Position numbers and translations under genes: made by a program
Shown: positions 25,475-34,252 of the stretch, in pieces
Layout of the letters: every line of letters starts with the position of its first letter
Position numbering within the stretch: position 1 is the stretch's first letter
Notes under the pieces: generated by a model
What the model was told of the DNA's origin: nothing
Database searches by the model: none
Seen by the model: only the letters and a program-made list of their open reading frames with translations
Assembly: GCA_035249305.1 (NCBI GenBank)
Contig: DATFGQ010000025.1
Span: forward strand, 22,442 to 86,441
Length of the DNA stretch: 64,000 nucleotides
Reading direction: 5' to 3'
Origin: DASUNP01 sp035249305
GTDB taxonomy: Bacteria > Acidobacteriota > Blastocatellia > UBA7656

Positions 25475-26893
25475 ATGGAAAGGCGAGCTTCCCAGGAGAG
25501 CCCTGTTGACTTAATCGACAGCGGCCAGTTTCTCGCGGCAGAAGAGATCTTTTCAGAGCGCAGGACGGATGACCCTAAAGAGATGGTAGTCCGGTCAGAA
25601 GTCGCTATGTATTTTGACAGACTCGACGACGGGGCTTCGCTGCTCGAACAGGTGGCGCCCCGGATCGGGGACATAGACGTGGCGGCGCGCTTTTCACTCG
25701 CGAAGGGAAACCTCGCGCTGAGGCGAAACGATCTCGATCAGGCGGACACACAACTCAACACGGCTTATCACTTCTTTCTTTTTCAGAACGACTCTTTCGG
25801 GCTCAGCAAATCGCTGCTGGGGCTGGCGCGGCTGGCGCGGCTGCAAGGCGCGACCGACGACGCGTCGGCGAAGCTCGAAGCGGCGCAGGAAGGCGTCAAG
25901 GGGCGGGTCAGCAAGAAGGTCGAATTCCTCCGCGGGCTGATCTCATCAGAGCAGGCGGCCGTAGCGCTCGACCGGGGCGAGATAGACCATGCCGCCGACC
26001 TCTATTCGGAAGCCGCGAGGCAGTTGAAGGGGACCGAGCGCGGCTCTCAATATGGCTGCGCGCTTGTTGGGCTGGCCGACCTCAAATGCGCAATCGGCGA
26101 GTTTCAGGATTCGCTAGAGCTCTACAAAGAGGCTAACACCGTCTTCGAGAGGTACGACCTCCGCAACAACCTCGCCGAGAGCCAGCTTAAGTTGGCCGAG
26201 GCGCTCGTGCGCTTGAAGCGCTTCGAGCGCGCCGAGAAGCTGGCCGAAGAGAGCCGCGAGCTTGTGCGCGGTAACAGTGTGGGCGAGAGCGCGGCTCTCG
26301 CGCTGCTCGCTCGTCTCGCACTTCAGCAGAGCGAGGTAGAGGAGGCGGCGCGTCGGGCCACGGAGGCCGTACAGCTTGCAGAAAAGGGGGACTCGACCGA
26401 AGCGCAGACGCGTGCGCGGCTGGCGTTAGGCCATGCCAGATTGGCCGAGCGCGAATTTGCCGCGGCGACCGAGAGCTTCGAGAAGGCCGCCGAGCTTGCG
26501 CGCAACCTCAACGGGTCGTCCGCAAACCGGCGGCTTGAGCTTGAGGCGGTCATCTACCTGGCCGAGGCATATCACAACCTCGACACGCGCGCCGGCCGCG
26601 GCGAGCTTGTCAGGGCGAGCGAGATACTGAACACGCTCGAAGACGCATGGCTCGGCGACGAGTACAACCGCGTGTCGGCGAAGTACGAAGAGCAGATCAT
26701 CTTCACGGACGACAACCGGCTCGTCTTTGATGGCAACCAGTTGCCGAGGTGGCAGGAGGCCAAGCGCACGCTCGAAGGCTTCTTGTTGCGCAACGCGCTC
26801 AGGCAGACTAACAACAGCCTCACGCGCGCGGCGCGAAAGCTGGGCGTCTCAAAAGTCCATGTGCATAACCTGAAGAAGAAGCACAGCATTTAA
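25475..26893 (+). CDS. TPR protein with C-terminal Fis-type HTH
   Basis: The 472-residue protein consists mainly of helical TPR-like repeats (AEEIFSERRTDDPKEMVVRSEVA, EFQDSLELYKEANTVFERYDL and others). It ends in a Fis-family DNA-binding helix-turn-helix (LRQTNNSLTRAARKLGVSKVHVHNLKKK), as found at the C-terminus of NtrC-type activators. There is no AAA+ sigma54-interaction domain, so it cannot be a classical enhancer-binding protein. A GGAGG ribosome site precedes the ATG. It overlaps the facing gene by 4 bp at its stop. Confidence 0.85.
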   Translation: MERRASQESPVDLIDSGQFLAAEEIFSERRTDDPKEMVVRSEVAMYFDRLDDGASLLEQVAPRIGDIDVAARFSLAKGNLALRRNDLDQADTQLNTAYHFFLFQNDSFGLSKSLLGLARLARLQGATDDASAKLEAAQEGVKGRVSKKVEFLRGLISSEQAAVALDRGEIDHAADLYSEAARQLKGTERGSQYGCALVGLADLKCAIGEFQDSLELYKEANTVFERYDLRNNLAESQLKLAEALVRLKRFERAEKLAEESRELVRGNSVGESAALALLARLALQQSEVEEAARRATEAVQLAEKGDSTEAQTRARLALGHARLAEREFAAATESFEKAAELARNLNGSSANRRLELEAVIYLAEAYHNLDTRAGRGELVRASEILNTLEDAWLGDEYNRVSAKYEEQIIFTDDNRLVFDGNQLPRWQEAKRTLEGFLLRNALRQTNNSLTRAARKLGVSKVHVHNLKKKHSI

Positions 26894-28575
26894 GAGCCGA
26901 GACGGCGCAGCCAGTCTTTGAGCCTGTCGTGATTCTGCATGATCCGCGCGTAGCCGGCTTCGCTTCGGCCGGCCTTCGCGCTGATTATTTCAATCAGCCT
27001 CTTCTTCTCCTCGCCCGACCACTCGTCGAGGTCTTCGATCAAGGCGAGTACGAGGGCGAGGTTTTCAAAGGCCCGCGCCTCGCCCTGGTCGAGACTTCCC
27101 GCCCGCACGCCGAGCGAGCGCGCCACTCTCTCGACCGATTCGGCGCGGGCCGTCTGCGCGTTCCCGTCGTAGGCTTCGGCCATGCGGCGCGAGACGGCCA
27201 GCCCCAGGTTGCGGACTTGAAACCCGTCCCAGAACCCCACGCGAGTGCCCGGCAGCTCATAGACTATGTGCCCCGTCGAAAGCCGGCCGAGCGTGCGCCT
27301 GGAGGTGCGGTGAGCGCGGTCCGAGGCGATCTTCTTCTCTTCGGCGGCGGCGAGCCTTGCGAGCTCCGGCCTGATAGGCCGAAAGCCGAGCTTGCGGTAA
27401 AACCAGAACGCGCCCGAATCGAGCGCCTCGCCGTTGTTGAAACCGATCTGGTAAGGGTCTATCGAAAAGCAGGACGCGCCCAGCACTTGATTGAGCAGCT
27501 TGAGCACCTGCGCGTAGACCCAGGCCGTCTCCCCGTCGCGGAACGTGTAGAAGGTGTTGAAGCCCAGCTCCGCGCGCTCGGCGAGAGTGATCGCTTCGAT
27601 GTAGTTGATCGGCACTCCGTTTTTCAGCGTGAAGCCGGCGTGGTAGGCGCGCAAAGGGAGCCGCCGGTCGGGCGCAAGCCCCCACAGATATATCTCGACT
27701 CCTCGGCCGACCCGCGCCTCGACTACCTGCCGAGGGTCGCCATTCGTGATGCCGTACAGCTCTCTGTAGCGTACCGTAGTCGCCTCGCGCAGCATATCGA
27801 CTAGGGCTTCGCCCTCGCCGGCCGACAGCGTTCTCAATTTTAGAGGAGGCGAGTTGATCTCTTTTTCGATGGAGACTTCGCTCCTGCGGACCAGCGGGGC
27901 CGTGTGATAAAAGATTCTCCTGACGCGCCGGATGTTCCTCGTGCGCGCGGCGCGAATGTCATCCAGGTCCCAGCGCAGGTGCAGTTCCAGCGAATCATAA
28001 AGCTCCGCCTTCTCCCTTTCAGAAATCTTCAGCCGCTCGAAGCCGCGCACGAGCCAATTGATGTCGCGCTCGCGACCGCGCGCCGCTTCGATCCACGCCA
28101 GGTAAGGGATGTTCGCTTCCACGAGCGAGTCTTCCTCAAGCAGCGGGATCATTCGCGGCAGCGTAGCGCCGAGACGCTCTTTCCTTTCGTGGCGGCTCCA
28201 GTCTACGGAGACGCGCTCGGGAAAGCGGCTCGCCAGCCAGCGGGCTATCCCGTAGCTGAAGGTGCCCGTGACCGCTGTGCCCGCTATCCCGGAATACTCT
28301 ATGTAATCGAACGCGATCATGTCCGCGCCCGTCTCGCGCAGCTTTTCGACGAGACCGACAAAGCCATCGAGCGCCTCATCGACTTGGTCGAGCACGTCTC
28401 GGCTCTGCGGGTGAGCGCGAGCGAAAAACAAGGCTTCGTGAAATCGTATCAGCGATTCGGCGTCGGTGAACTTGCGGCGACGGATGCGCGCGACGAGGCG
28501 GGCCGTCTGCGCGGCCCCGCGAGCGTCGAAGCGGCGGGTTGACTCTTCGAGTTGAGAAAGAAGCTGATCGAGCAT
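26890..28575 (-). CDS. Conserved-looking hypothetical protein, 561 aa
   Basis: I do not recognise a named family. The protein is arginine- and leucine-rich and mostly helical in the first 250 residues. A region follows with acetyltransferase-like features (ALVDMLREATTVRYRELYG, LRAYHAGFTLKNGVPINYIEAI, FWFYRKLGFRP). The phrase 'FYRKLGF' resembles the end of a GNAT domain, so a divergent N-acetyltransferase fold is possible. It shares a 4-bp tail overlap with the TPR gene and is followed upstream, after 44 bp, by cinA on the same strand. Confidence 0.75.
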   Translation of the reverse strand: MLDQLLSQLEESTRRFDARGAAQTARLVARIRRRKFTDAESLIRFHEALFFARAHPQSRDVLDQVDEALDGFVGLVEKLRETGADMIAFDYIEYSGIAGTAVTGTFSYGIARWLASRFPERVSVDWSRHERKERLGATLPRMIPLLEEDSLVEANIPYLAWIEAARGRERDINWLVRGFERLKISEREKAELYDSLELHLRWDLDDIRAARTRNIRRVRRIFYHTAPLVRRSEVSIEKEINSPPLKLRTLSAGEGEALVDMLREATTVRYRELYGITNGDPRQVVEARVGRGVEIYLWGLAPDRRLPLRAYHAGFTLKNGVPINYIEAITLAERAELGFNTFYTFRDGETAWVYAQVLKLLNQVLGASCFSIDPYQIGFNNGEALDSGAFWFYRKLGFRPIRPELARLAAAEEKKIASDRAHRTSRRTLGRLSTGHIVYELPGTRVGFWDGFQVRNLGLAVSRRMAEAYDGNAQTARAESVERVARSLGVRAGSLDQGEARAFENLALVLALIEDLDEWSGEEKKRLIEIISAKAGRSEAGYARIMQNHDRLKDWLRRLGS

Positions 28576-28619
28576 GGTTGGTTTATAGTTTCTGGTTATC
28601 GATCAGAACTAGAGACTCA

Positions 28620-29858
28620 TTATAGAAGATAGCGGCGGCGAACCATCTCAAGCGCCGCCGTCGATGCGCGCCACCTTATCAGGTGGCGGTCGCCCGGCAA
28701 TATCAGCCGCCGGTTCGAGGTCATAATGTCGTCGGCCAGCCCTATGTAGACAGTCCCGACGGGCACGGCCTCTGTGCCCCCGCCTGGCCCGGCAACCCCG
28801 GTCACGCTCAGTCCGATGGTCGCGCCGGTCCGCTCTTTGACGCCGCGGGCCATCGCCTCGGCCACTTCGCCGCTCACCGCGCCTCGGCTCTCTATCAGAT
28901 CGCGCGGCACGCCGAGCAAAGCCTCCTTCGATTCGTTCGTGTAGCTGACGACGCTTCCAACAAAGTAATCGCTCGCGCCCGGCACTCTCGTGATCCGCTC
29001 GGCGATCAACCCGCCCGTGCAGCTCTCCGCCGTGGCTATCGTGTAGCGCTTGATCAAGAGCCGGTTGCCTATGACCGATTCTAACGTCTCGCCCGTCGTG
29101 GTGTAGACATGCTCCTTGAGCCTCTCTTCCAGCTTGTCCGCTAGATCGTCGACCAGCTCTTCGGCGCGCGCGACCGTCTCGGCCGTGGCCGTCAGGTGTA
29201 TCTCTATGTCCGAGTCCGTGAACAGTATCGTAGTCTGCGGGTTCGTGTACTGCGTGTAAATCTCGGCGATCATGTCGTCGAGCGCCGATTCGCCTAGCCC
29301 CGTCACTTTGAGCAATCGCTTTGATATGCGCGTGCCGCGCGACATCTTTTCGAGCTCGGGCATGACGTAGTCGTTAAACATCGGCTGGTTTTCGCGCGGC
29401 GGTCCGGGGAGCAGCACGATGAGCTTCCCTTCCTGCTCCATGCGGATTCCCGGCGCGGTCCCGTTCGGGTTCGGCAGCACCTGGGCCCCGCGCGGGATCA
29501 GTGCCTGGCGCTCGTTGTTCGGCGTCATCTGGTAGCCGCGGCTTGAAAAGCGATGGCGGATCTGTTCAAGGACTTCGTAATCGAGCATAAGCTGTCGGCC
29601 CGACACGCGGGCGAAGACTTTGCGCGTTATGTCGTCTTCCGTAGGCCCGAGCCCGCCCGTCGAAATAATCACGTCCGAGCGCCTGAGCGCGTCGCGAACG
29701 GCCTCTTCCAGCCGCGCTTCTTCGTCGCCGACTATCGTTTTTTGCAGCACGGAAATGCCTATGGAGTTCAACCGCTCCGTGAGCCACAACGAGTTCGTGT
29801 CGGTCCGGTGAGGCGTCAGTAACTCCGAGCCGATGGCTATGATCTCTGCTTTCAACAT
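28620..29858 (-). CDS. cinA: CinA family nicotinamide-nucleotide amidohydrolase
   Basis: The 412-residue full-length CinA has two domains. The N-terminal COG1058/MoaB-like domain shows AEIIAIGSELL and STGGLGPTEDD. The C-terminal NMN deamidase domain shows ATAESCTGGLIAERIT and VTGVAGPGGGTE. It recycles nicotinamide mononucleotide in the pyridine-nucleotide cycle. It overlaps the upstream NadD-like gene by 7 bp, so the two NAD-related enzymes are probably translated together. It follows pgpA in the same block, a pairing common in other bacteria. Confidence 0.95.
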   Translation of the reverse strand: MLKAEIIAIGSELLTPHRTDTNSLWLTERLNSIGISVLQKTIVGDEEARLEEAVRDALRRSDVIISTGGLGPTEDDITRKVFARVSGRQLMLDYEVLEQIRHRFSSRGYQMTPNNERQALIPRGAQVLPNPNGTAPGIRMEQEGKLIVLLPGPPRENQPMFNDYVMPELEKMSRGTRISKRLLKVTGLGESALDDMIAEIYTQYTNPQTTILFTDSDIEIHLTATAETVARAEELVDDLADKLEERLKEHVYTTTGETLESVIGNRLLIKRYTIATAESCTGGLIAERITRVPGASDYFVGSVVSYTNESKEALLGVPRDLIESRGAVSGEVAEAMARGVKERTGATIGLSVTGVAGPGGGTEAVPVGTVYIGLADDIMTSNRRLILPGDRHLIRWRASTAALEMVRRRYLL

Positions 29859-30568
29859 TGTATTCTCTCGCCGCCGTAAAGCCCTTTCTCTTTTATGTAA
29901 AGCTCGACCGCCCGTGGGACTAGCCCGCCGATCGCCAGCCCCGCGCGCACCCGGTCGCGCACGCGCGTAGCGGACATCTCCCCGATGTCGGCGGGGATAT
30001 CGAAGTACGAGACGCGCCCGGCCAACTCTTTCAGTTCGCGGTTGACCAGCGCGCGGATCTCGCCTTCGCCCGAGCCGCGTCGGCCGGTTACGACGAGCCG
30101 GCTGCGCGCGAGCAAGTATCGCAGCGCGCCCATGCGGTCGGTGAATTTTCGGTGATACTTTCGCGTGTACCTGTCTTCGCGGTCGACCACGCGCTCGAAT
30201 GTATCGAAGCCGACGACGAAGTGCAAATCGGTTTGAGGCGGGTAAGCCGACCCGAGCGCGTCGACCATGTCTACGAAAAAAGCGTGCGACGAGACGCCTA
30301 TCGACACTCGCGGCTCACCTTCAAACGCTAGCTCAAGCATCCGCAAGCGGTCTTCGAGCGAGCAGTCGTATTCCGATTTATCCGCGTTCGCCAGGCCGGC
30401 CAGCGCCAGCGTTTCGTCGAGCAGAAACTCTCGCGCGGCGCGGCGCGTAAGCTCGACGTGAGCCGTGGTCGTGGGGTTGAATGACGAAGCGAAGACGCCC
30501 AATCGCGGCCCGGTCATCTCGGCCTGCTTGATGAATTGAATGAAAGGCCCGGTAATCTCTTCAGACAT
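29852..30568 (-). CDS. NadD-like nucleotidyltransferase
   Basis: The 238-residue protein belongs to the nucleotidylyltransferase fold. The motif GVFASSFNPTTTAH carries the HxGH-like site region, and MSATRVRDRVRAG matches the C-terminal ISxTxxR signature of NadD/CoaD enzymes. The closest role is nicotinate/nicotinamide mononucleotide adenylyltransferase in NAD synthesis, but it is slightly longer than typical NadD and could be a paralogue. The 7-bp overlap with cinA supports a role in NAD metabolism. No strong ribosome site is seen at the ATG. Confidence 0.8.
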   Translation of the reverse strand: MSEEITGPFIQFIKQAEMTGPRLGVFASSFNPTTTAHVELTRRAAREFLLDETLALAGLANADKSEYDCSLEDRLRMLELAFEGEPRVSIGVSSHAFFVDMVDALGSAYPPQTDLHFVVGFDTFERVVDREDRYTRKYHRKFTDRMGALRYLLARSRLVVTGRRGSGEGEIRALVNRELKELAGRVSYFDIPADIGEMSATRVRDRVRAGLAIGGLVPRAVELYIKEKGLYGGERIQC

Positions 30569-30590
30569 TCTGAGGATTCATAACACGCGG

Positions 30591-31103
30591 CTATATCAAC
30601 CGCAACCAGAGGCCGAGCGCGACGAGCGCGGCCGCATAGATGCCCGCCAGCGCGTCGTCGCTCATTACGCCCCAGCCCGCGCGCAACCGCTCAAGCTTTC
30701 GTATGGGGTACGGCTTGAAGATGTCGAACAGGCGGAAGAGCACGAAGGCGACGATCACGCCCAGGACCGATGGCGCTATGGCTACGGGCGTGAGCGCGAT
30801 CAACTGGCCGCTCACCTCATCGATGACGACCTGGCTCGGGTCTTCGAGCTCGCAGATGTGACAGGCGCGCGTGGCCGACCAGACTCCGATGGCGAATACG
30901 ATCAGGTTGAGGGCTACGAGCAGGTAGAGGTGAGCGCGCGGATTATCGACCATCAGGGCGCTGGTCGCGATGAAGATCGCCAGCGCCTCGATCGCGCCGA
31001 ACGTGCCGGGCGCTATGGGCGCAAACCCGACTGCAGCGCCGGTGGCGATGAGGTAGGCTGCGCGGTCAAGCGCCGACCGGTCGGTTTTTTTTGTTTCGAC
31101 CAC
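30591..31103 (-). CDS. pgpA: Phosphatidylglycerophosphatase A
   Basis: The 170-residue membrane protein shows the PgpA signatures GFAPIAPGTFGA near the N-terminus, VIDEVSGQ in the middle and LFRLFDIFKPYPIRKLE, with a closing DDALAGIYA. It removes phosphate from phosphatidylglycerophosphate in phospholipid synthesis at the inner membrane. The GTG start shares one base with the rimO stop (TAGTG), implying translational coupling. The NadD-like gene follows 22 bp after its stop. Confidence 0.93.
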   Translation of the reverse strand: MVETKKTDRSALDRAAYLIATGAAVGFAPIAPGTFGAIEALAIFIATSALMVDNPRAHLYLLVALNLIVFAIGVWSATRACHICELEDPSQVVIDEVSGQLIALTPVAIAPSVLGVIVAFVLFRLFDIFKPYPIRKLERLRAGWGVMSDDALAGIYAAALVALGLWLRLI

Positions 31104-32467
31104 TAGACGATCCGGCCAACGAGATCGTAATCGAGGGCTTCGGTTATCTCTACGGTGACGAAATCGCCGGGGCGGGCCTCGGAGCCTTCCGGCATGTCGT
31201 TGATCAGAATTGAACCGTCGATCTCGGGGGCCTGCGACTCCGCGCGGCCTTCAAGCAGCAGGTCGCTCTGCTTCGACTTGCCTTCGAGCAGCACCCTCAA
31301 GCGCCGGCCGACCATCCCGCGATTCTTGCGGCGGACGATGCGCGCCTGCTCTTTCATAAGGCGCTCGCCGCGCCGCTCTGCGACCTGCGGCGCGACTTTT
31401 TCGTCAAGCGCGATGGCGGCGGAATTCTCTTCATCCGAATAGGTGAAGACGCCCACGTTATCGAACTTCGCGGCGCGCACGAAATCGACTAGCTCTTCGA
31501 AATCCTCTTCGCGCTCGCCGGGGAAGCCTGTGATGAACGTAGTGCGGACCGTGACGTTGGGGACGCGCTCTCGTATGCGACGGAGCATCCTTTCATACGA
31601 AGCGCGGCCGCCGCCTCGGCGCATGCGCGCCAGGACGCGGTGGCTGACGTGTTGGAGCGGGATGTCGAAATAGTTGCAGACGTTCTCCCGCTCGCGCATC
31701 ACGTCGAGCAGCCCGTCGGTGATGTTCGTAGGGTAGCAGTAAAGAAATCGCACCCACTCGACGCCCTTCACGTCGGCAAGGCGCTCGACCAGCCGCGCCA
31801 GCCCCTCGCGGCCGAGCGCGAGGTCCGAGCCGTAGCTCGTAGTGTCCTGAGAGATCAGCACTATCTCTTTGACCCCCTGAGCGGCGAGCATCTCGACTTC
31901 CTTAATAATAGATTCCGGCGAGCGGCTGCGGAACGAGCCGCGCAGGCGCGGGATGATGCAGAAGGCGCAGGTGTGATCGCACCCTTCGGCGATCTTCACG
32001 TAAGCCGTGTAGGGCGCGGTGGCGCGAAGCCGCGGCGTCGTCTCGTCATAAAGATAAAGCTCGGGGGCAGAAGCTCCATCGCTGTAGACGGGCAGCCGGC
32101 GGCGGCCTCCGGATTCCGCAACGTCGAGAATATCTTCGATCTGGTTGACGCCGATGCAGGCGTCTATTTCCGGTATCTCGCGGCGAAGCTCGTCGCGGTA
32201 TCGCTCGACCAGACATCCCGCGACGATCAACCGCTTGAGGTTGCCGGTCTGTTTAAGCTGGGCCATCTCAAGGATCGTGTTGACAGATTCCTGGCGGGCC
32301 GATTCGATGAACCCGCACGTGTTGACGACCAGCACGTCGGCCGACTCTGACTCGGTGGTGAGCTCATACCCGCTGCGCGCGAGCAGACCCATCATCACTT
32401 CGCTGTCGACTAGGTTCTTGGGACAGCCGAGGCTGATCATCCCTACTTTTTTCTTTTCAGTTGCCAT
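31103..32467 (-). CDS. rimO: Ribosomal protein S12 methylthiotransferase
   Basis: The 454-residue product begins MATEKKKVGMISLGCPKN. The three N-terminal cluster cysteines are C15, C51 and C85. The radical SAM motif CDHTCAFC gives C163, C167 and C170. A TRAM domain closes the protein. RimO methylthiolates an aspartate of ribosomal protein S12. The ATG at 32467 marks the conserved N-terminus; the 33 upstream in-frame codons, opening within a heptamer repeat, are not coding-like. It heads the rimO-pgpA-NadD-like-cinA block. Confidence 0.96.
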   Translation of the reverse strand: MATEKKKVGMISLGCPKNLVDSEVMMGLLARSGYELTTESESADVLVVNTCGFIESARQESVNTILEMAQLKQTGNLKRLIVAGCLVERYRDELRREIPEIDACIGVNQIEDILDVAESGGRRRLPVYSDGASAPELYLYDETTPRLRATAPYTAYVKIAEGCDHTCAFCIIPRLRGSFRSRSPESIIKEVEMLAAQGVKEIVLISQDTTSYGSDLALGREGLARLVERLADVKGVEWVRFLYCYPTNITDGLLDVMRERENVCNYFDIPLQHVSHRVLARMRRGGGRASYERMLRRIRERVPNVTVRTTFITGFPGEREEDFEELVDFVRAAKFDNVGVFTYSDEENSAAIALDEKVAPQVAERRGERLMKEQARIVRRKNRGMVGRRLRVLLEGKSKQSDLLLEGRAESQAPEIDGSILINDMPEGSEARPGDFVTVEITEALDYDLVGRIV

Positions 32468-32979
32468 GTGAACAAACGCGCCGCGCGCGGAAACAGGTAT
32501 TTTAACCGAGGGCCGACGGATTTTCCAAGTCCTGAGTGCTGAGTCCTGAGTGCTGAGTAATAGCAAGCCACTCGGCTCCGTAGGAGCCGGATGTTTGTAG
32601 ATGATCGCGAGGCAGGTCCCCCAACCCCGTAGGGGTTGAATGTCTGGTATGCAACTCCTACGGAGTTGGGGCGCATTTACGCTATTGTTCTACAAACATT
32701 GAGCCCCGCAGGGGCTTCCCAGACGCCCTCTGAGTAATAGTTTTCACTCAGAGGGTGTCTGAAAAGTCCCCGGAGGGGACATATTCAATAGCCAGGGGCA
32801 TCGCCCCTGGAAATCGTTTGTCATAATCGACAAGCCCTGAAAGGGCGATATAACTATCGCGCCCTTTCAGGGCTTCTTGTTGTATGACGTGTTACCCGGC
32901 GCGATGCGCCGGGCTATTGAATAACGCCCTTTCAGGGCTTTTGCTCCCACTCTTCAGACACCCTCTCAGCCCTCAGCAC
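32468..32979. repeat. Nested palindromic repeat cluster (512 bp) with no gene
   Basis: It is bounded by heptamer arrays in opposite orientation (CTGAGTG-type at 32532-32559; CTCAGCC/CTCAGCA at 32965-32982). Inside are ATGTTTGTAGA / TCTACAAACAT (32591-32601, 32689-32699), a ~15-bp hairpin around ACTCAGAGGGTGTCT (32732-32770), CAGGGGC-ATC-GCCCCTG, and paired GCCCTGAAAGGGCG / CGCCCTTTCAGGGC arms. ATTCAATAGCC recurs inverted as GGCTATTGAAT. This is a REP/BIME-like composite and probably separates the rimO and VWA transcripts. Confidence 0.75.
32532..32559. repeat. Heptamer tandem repeat upstream of rimO
   Basis: Four units, CTGAGTG, CTGAGTC, CTGAGTG and CTGAGTA, run without gaps and form the left border of the 512-bp repeat cluster. 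The facing array at 32965-32982 is the same family in reverse and includes the VWA stop codon. Confidence 0.75.
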
Positions 32980-33948
32980 TCATTTTGGCGCCTGGTAGCT
33001 GGTGCGGCTCGCGCGGACGATTGCGCCGGGCTGTTTGACCTCCACGCGGATCTGGTGCGTGCGGCCGTCGCGGCGGTTCTTTTCCGGCGGGTAGTAGGCC
33101 AGCGTGTAGCTCGATCGTATCTCTTCGGCTATGGCTTTAAAGACCGGCGTGAAGTCTCGCGTGTCGGCGGAAAAATCCGCGCCGCCCGTCAGCGGGACGA
33201 CTCGCGCTACGTCGAGCAGCGTCAATGACCGCTGCCCCCCCGTGCCGGCGACGTAGGACGGGAGCGTTATCGAATAGACCGTGACTTCGGCGTCATTGGC
33301 GCGCTGTATCATATCGCGCTGGTCTACGGTGTCGACCGAATCGTAACCGTCGCTGATGACTATGACGACGCGGCGGAGCCTGCGCCCCCCGCGAAACCGC
33401 GGCGCGCGCTTGAGCATGGAGATCGAGCGGTCAATGGTCGCGAATATCCTGGTCAAGCCTTCGGGCTTGCCTATGCGGCGAAAGGCCTGGCCGATCTTCT
33501 TCGGGTCGCTCGTGAAGTCCTGCACTACGCGGGCCTCCGTGTTGAAGGCGACTATCGCAAAGAGCGATTCCGGCCGCACAAGCTTGATGAAGCTCTCGGC
33601 CGCGTCGCGCTGGCGGTCCACCTCTTCGGGCTTGATGCTGCCGGAGGTATCGAGCGCGAAGATGACCGCAAGCGGTCGCGAGAGCGCCGCCTCTTCGGTC
33701 GCCTCGAAAAAATCGAGCTTTCTAGGCTCGCCGTCCTCGTAGATGGCGAAGTCTTCAGGCTTGAGGTTACGAATAAAATTGCCGTTCTTGTCCGTCACCG
33801 TAGCGTCTACGGTCACAAGCTCTGTCCCTAATTTGATAGGATCATCGTCCTGCCCGATGGCCGCGGGCGCGATCACCAGCAGTACCGCCAAAGCGGCCGC
33901 CAGAGCCGTTTTCAGGCCATCACCTTTCAACTTCAAAGGTCCCTTCAC
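32980..33948 (-). CDS. VWFA-related secreted protein of the acidobacterial type
   Basis: The 322-residue protein has an N-terminal export signal (ALAAALAVLLVIAPAAIG). A short beta domain follows (LVTVDATVTDKNGNFIRNLKPEDFAIYEDG), then a von Willebrand A domain with the MIDAS motif D100-T-S-G-S104 and ISDGYDS. The layout matches the VWFA-related domain family that is expanded in Acidobacteria. Its role is unknown; VWA domains usually bind partners through a metal ion. The TGA stop is the first part of a heptamer repeat (TGAGTGC TGAGGGC). Confidence 0.9.
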   Translation of the reverse strand: MKGPLKLKGDGLKTALAAALAVLLVIAPAAIGQDDDPIKLGTELVTVDATVTDKNGNFIRNLKPEDFAIYEDGEPRKLDFFEATEEAALSRPLAVIFALDTSGSIKPEEVDRQRDAAESFIKLVRPESLFAIVAFNTEARVVQDFTSDPKKIGQAFRRIGKPEGLTRIFATIDRSISMLKRAPRFRGGRRLRRVVIVISDGYDSVDTVDQRDMIQRANDAEVTVYSITLPSYVAGTGGQRSLTLLDVARVVPLTGGADFSADTRDFTPVFKAIAEEIRSSYTLAYYPPEKNRRDGRTHQIRVEVKQPGAIVRASRTSYQAPK

Positions 33949-34081
33949 GCTGTTACCTCATATAATGTGTATAAAGGAATTCAATAAAGCTTAACACGCG
34001 CGAGCGTCGGCGAGACAGCGAAAATTGACGCTCCGAGAACCGGGTGTTAGACTTGACGGTTCGAAGATAGGAGGAGAACTG

Positions 34082-34252
34082 GTGCCGGTAAGCGAGAAAC
34101 TGCTTGAGATCCTTGCCTGCCCCGTGTGCAAGGTCAAAGTCGAGATGAAGCCGGACGCGAGCGGGCTGAAATGCCCCGCCTGTAAGCGCGTCTACCCTAT
34201 AGACGACGATATGCCCGTTATGCTTAGCGACAAGGCAGTGATTGAAGAGTGA
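34082..34252 (+). CDS. Trm112/YcaR-like small zinc-ribbon protein
   Basis: The 56-residue product begins with GTG at 34082, seven bases after an AGGAGG ribosome site, which decides the start. It has the Trm112 family pattern: KLLEILACPVCK, then LKCPACKRVYPIDDDMPVML, with two CxxC pairs. In bacteria such proteins occur beside methyltransferase or LPS genes; here it overlaps the following glycosyltransferase by 4 bp (GTGA), suggesting a role in envelope sugar synthesis. Confidence 0.9.
   Translation: MPVSEKLLEILACPVCKVKVEMKPDASGLKCPACKRVYPIDDDMPVMLSDKAVIEE

Noticed and set aside
32468..32566. 33-codon N-terminal extension of rimO
   Set aside because: It derives partly from a heptamer repeat and precedes the conserved RimO N-terminus.
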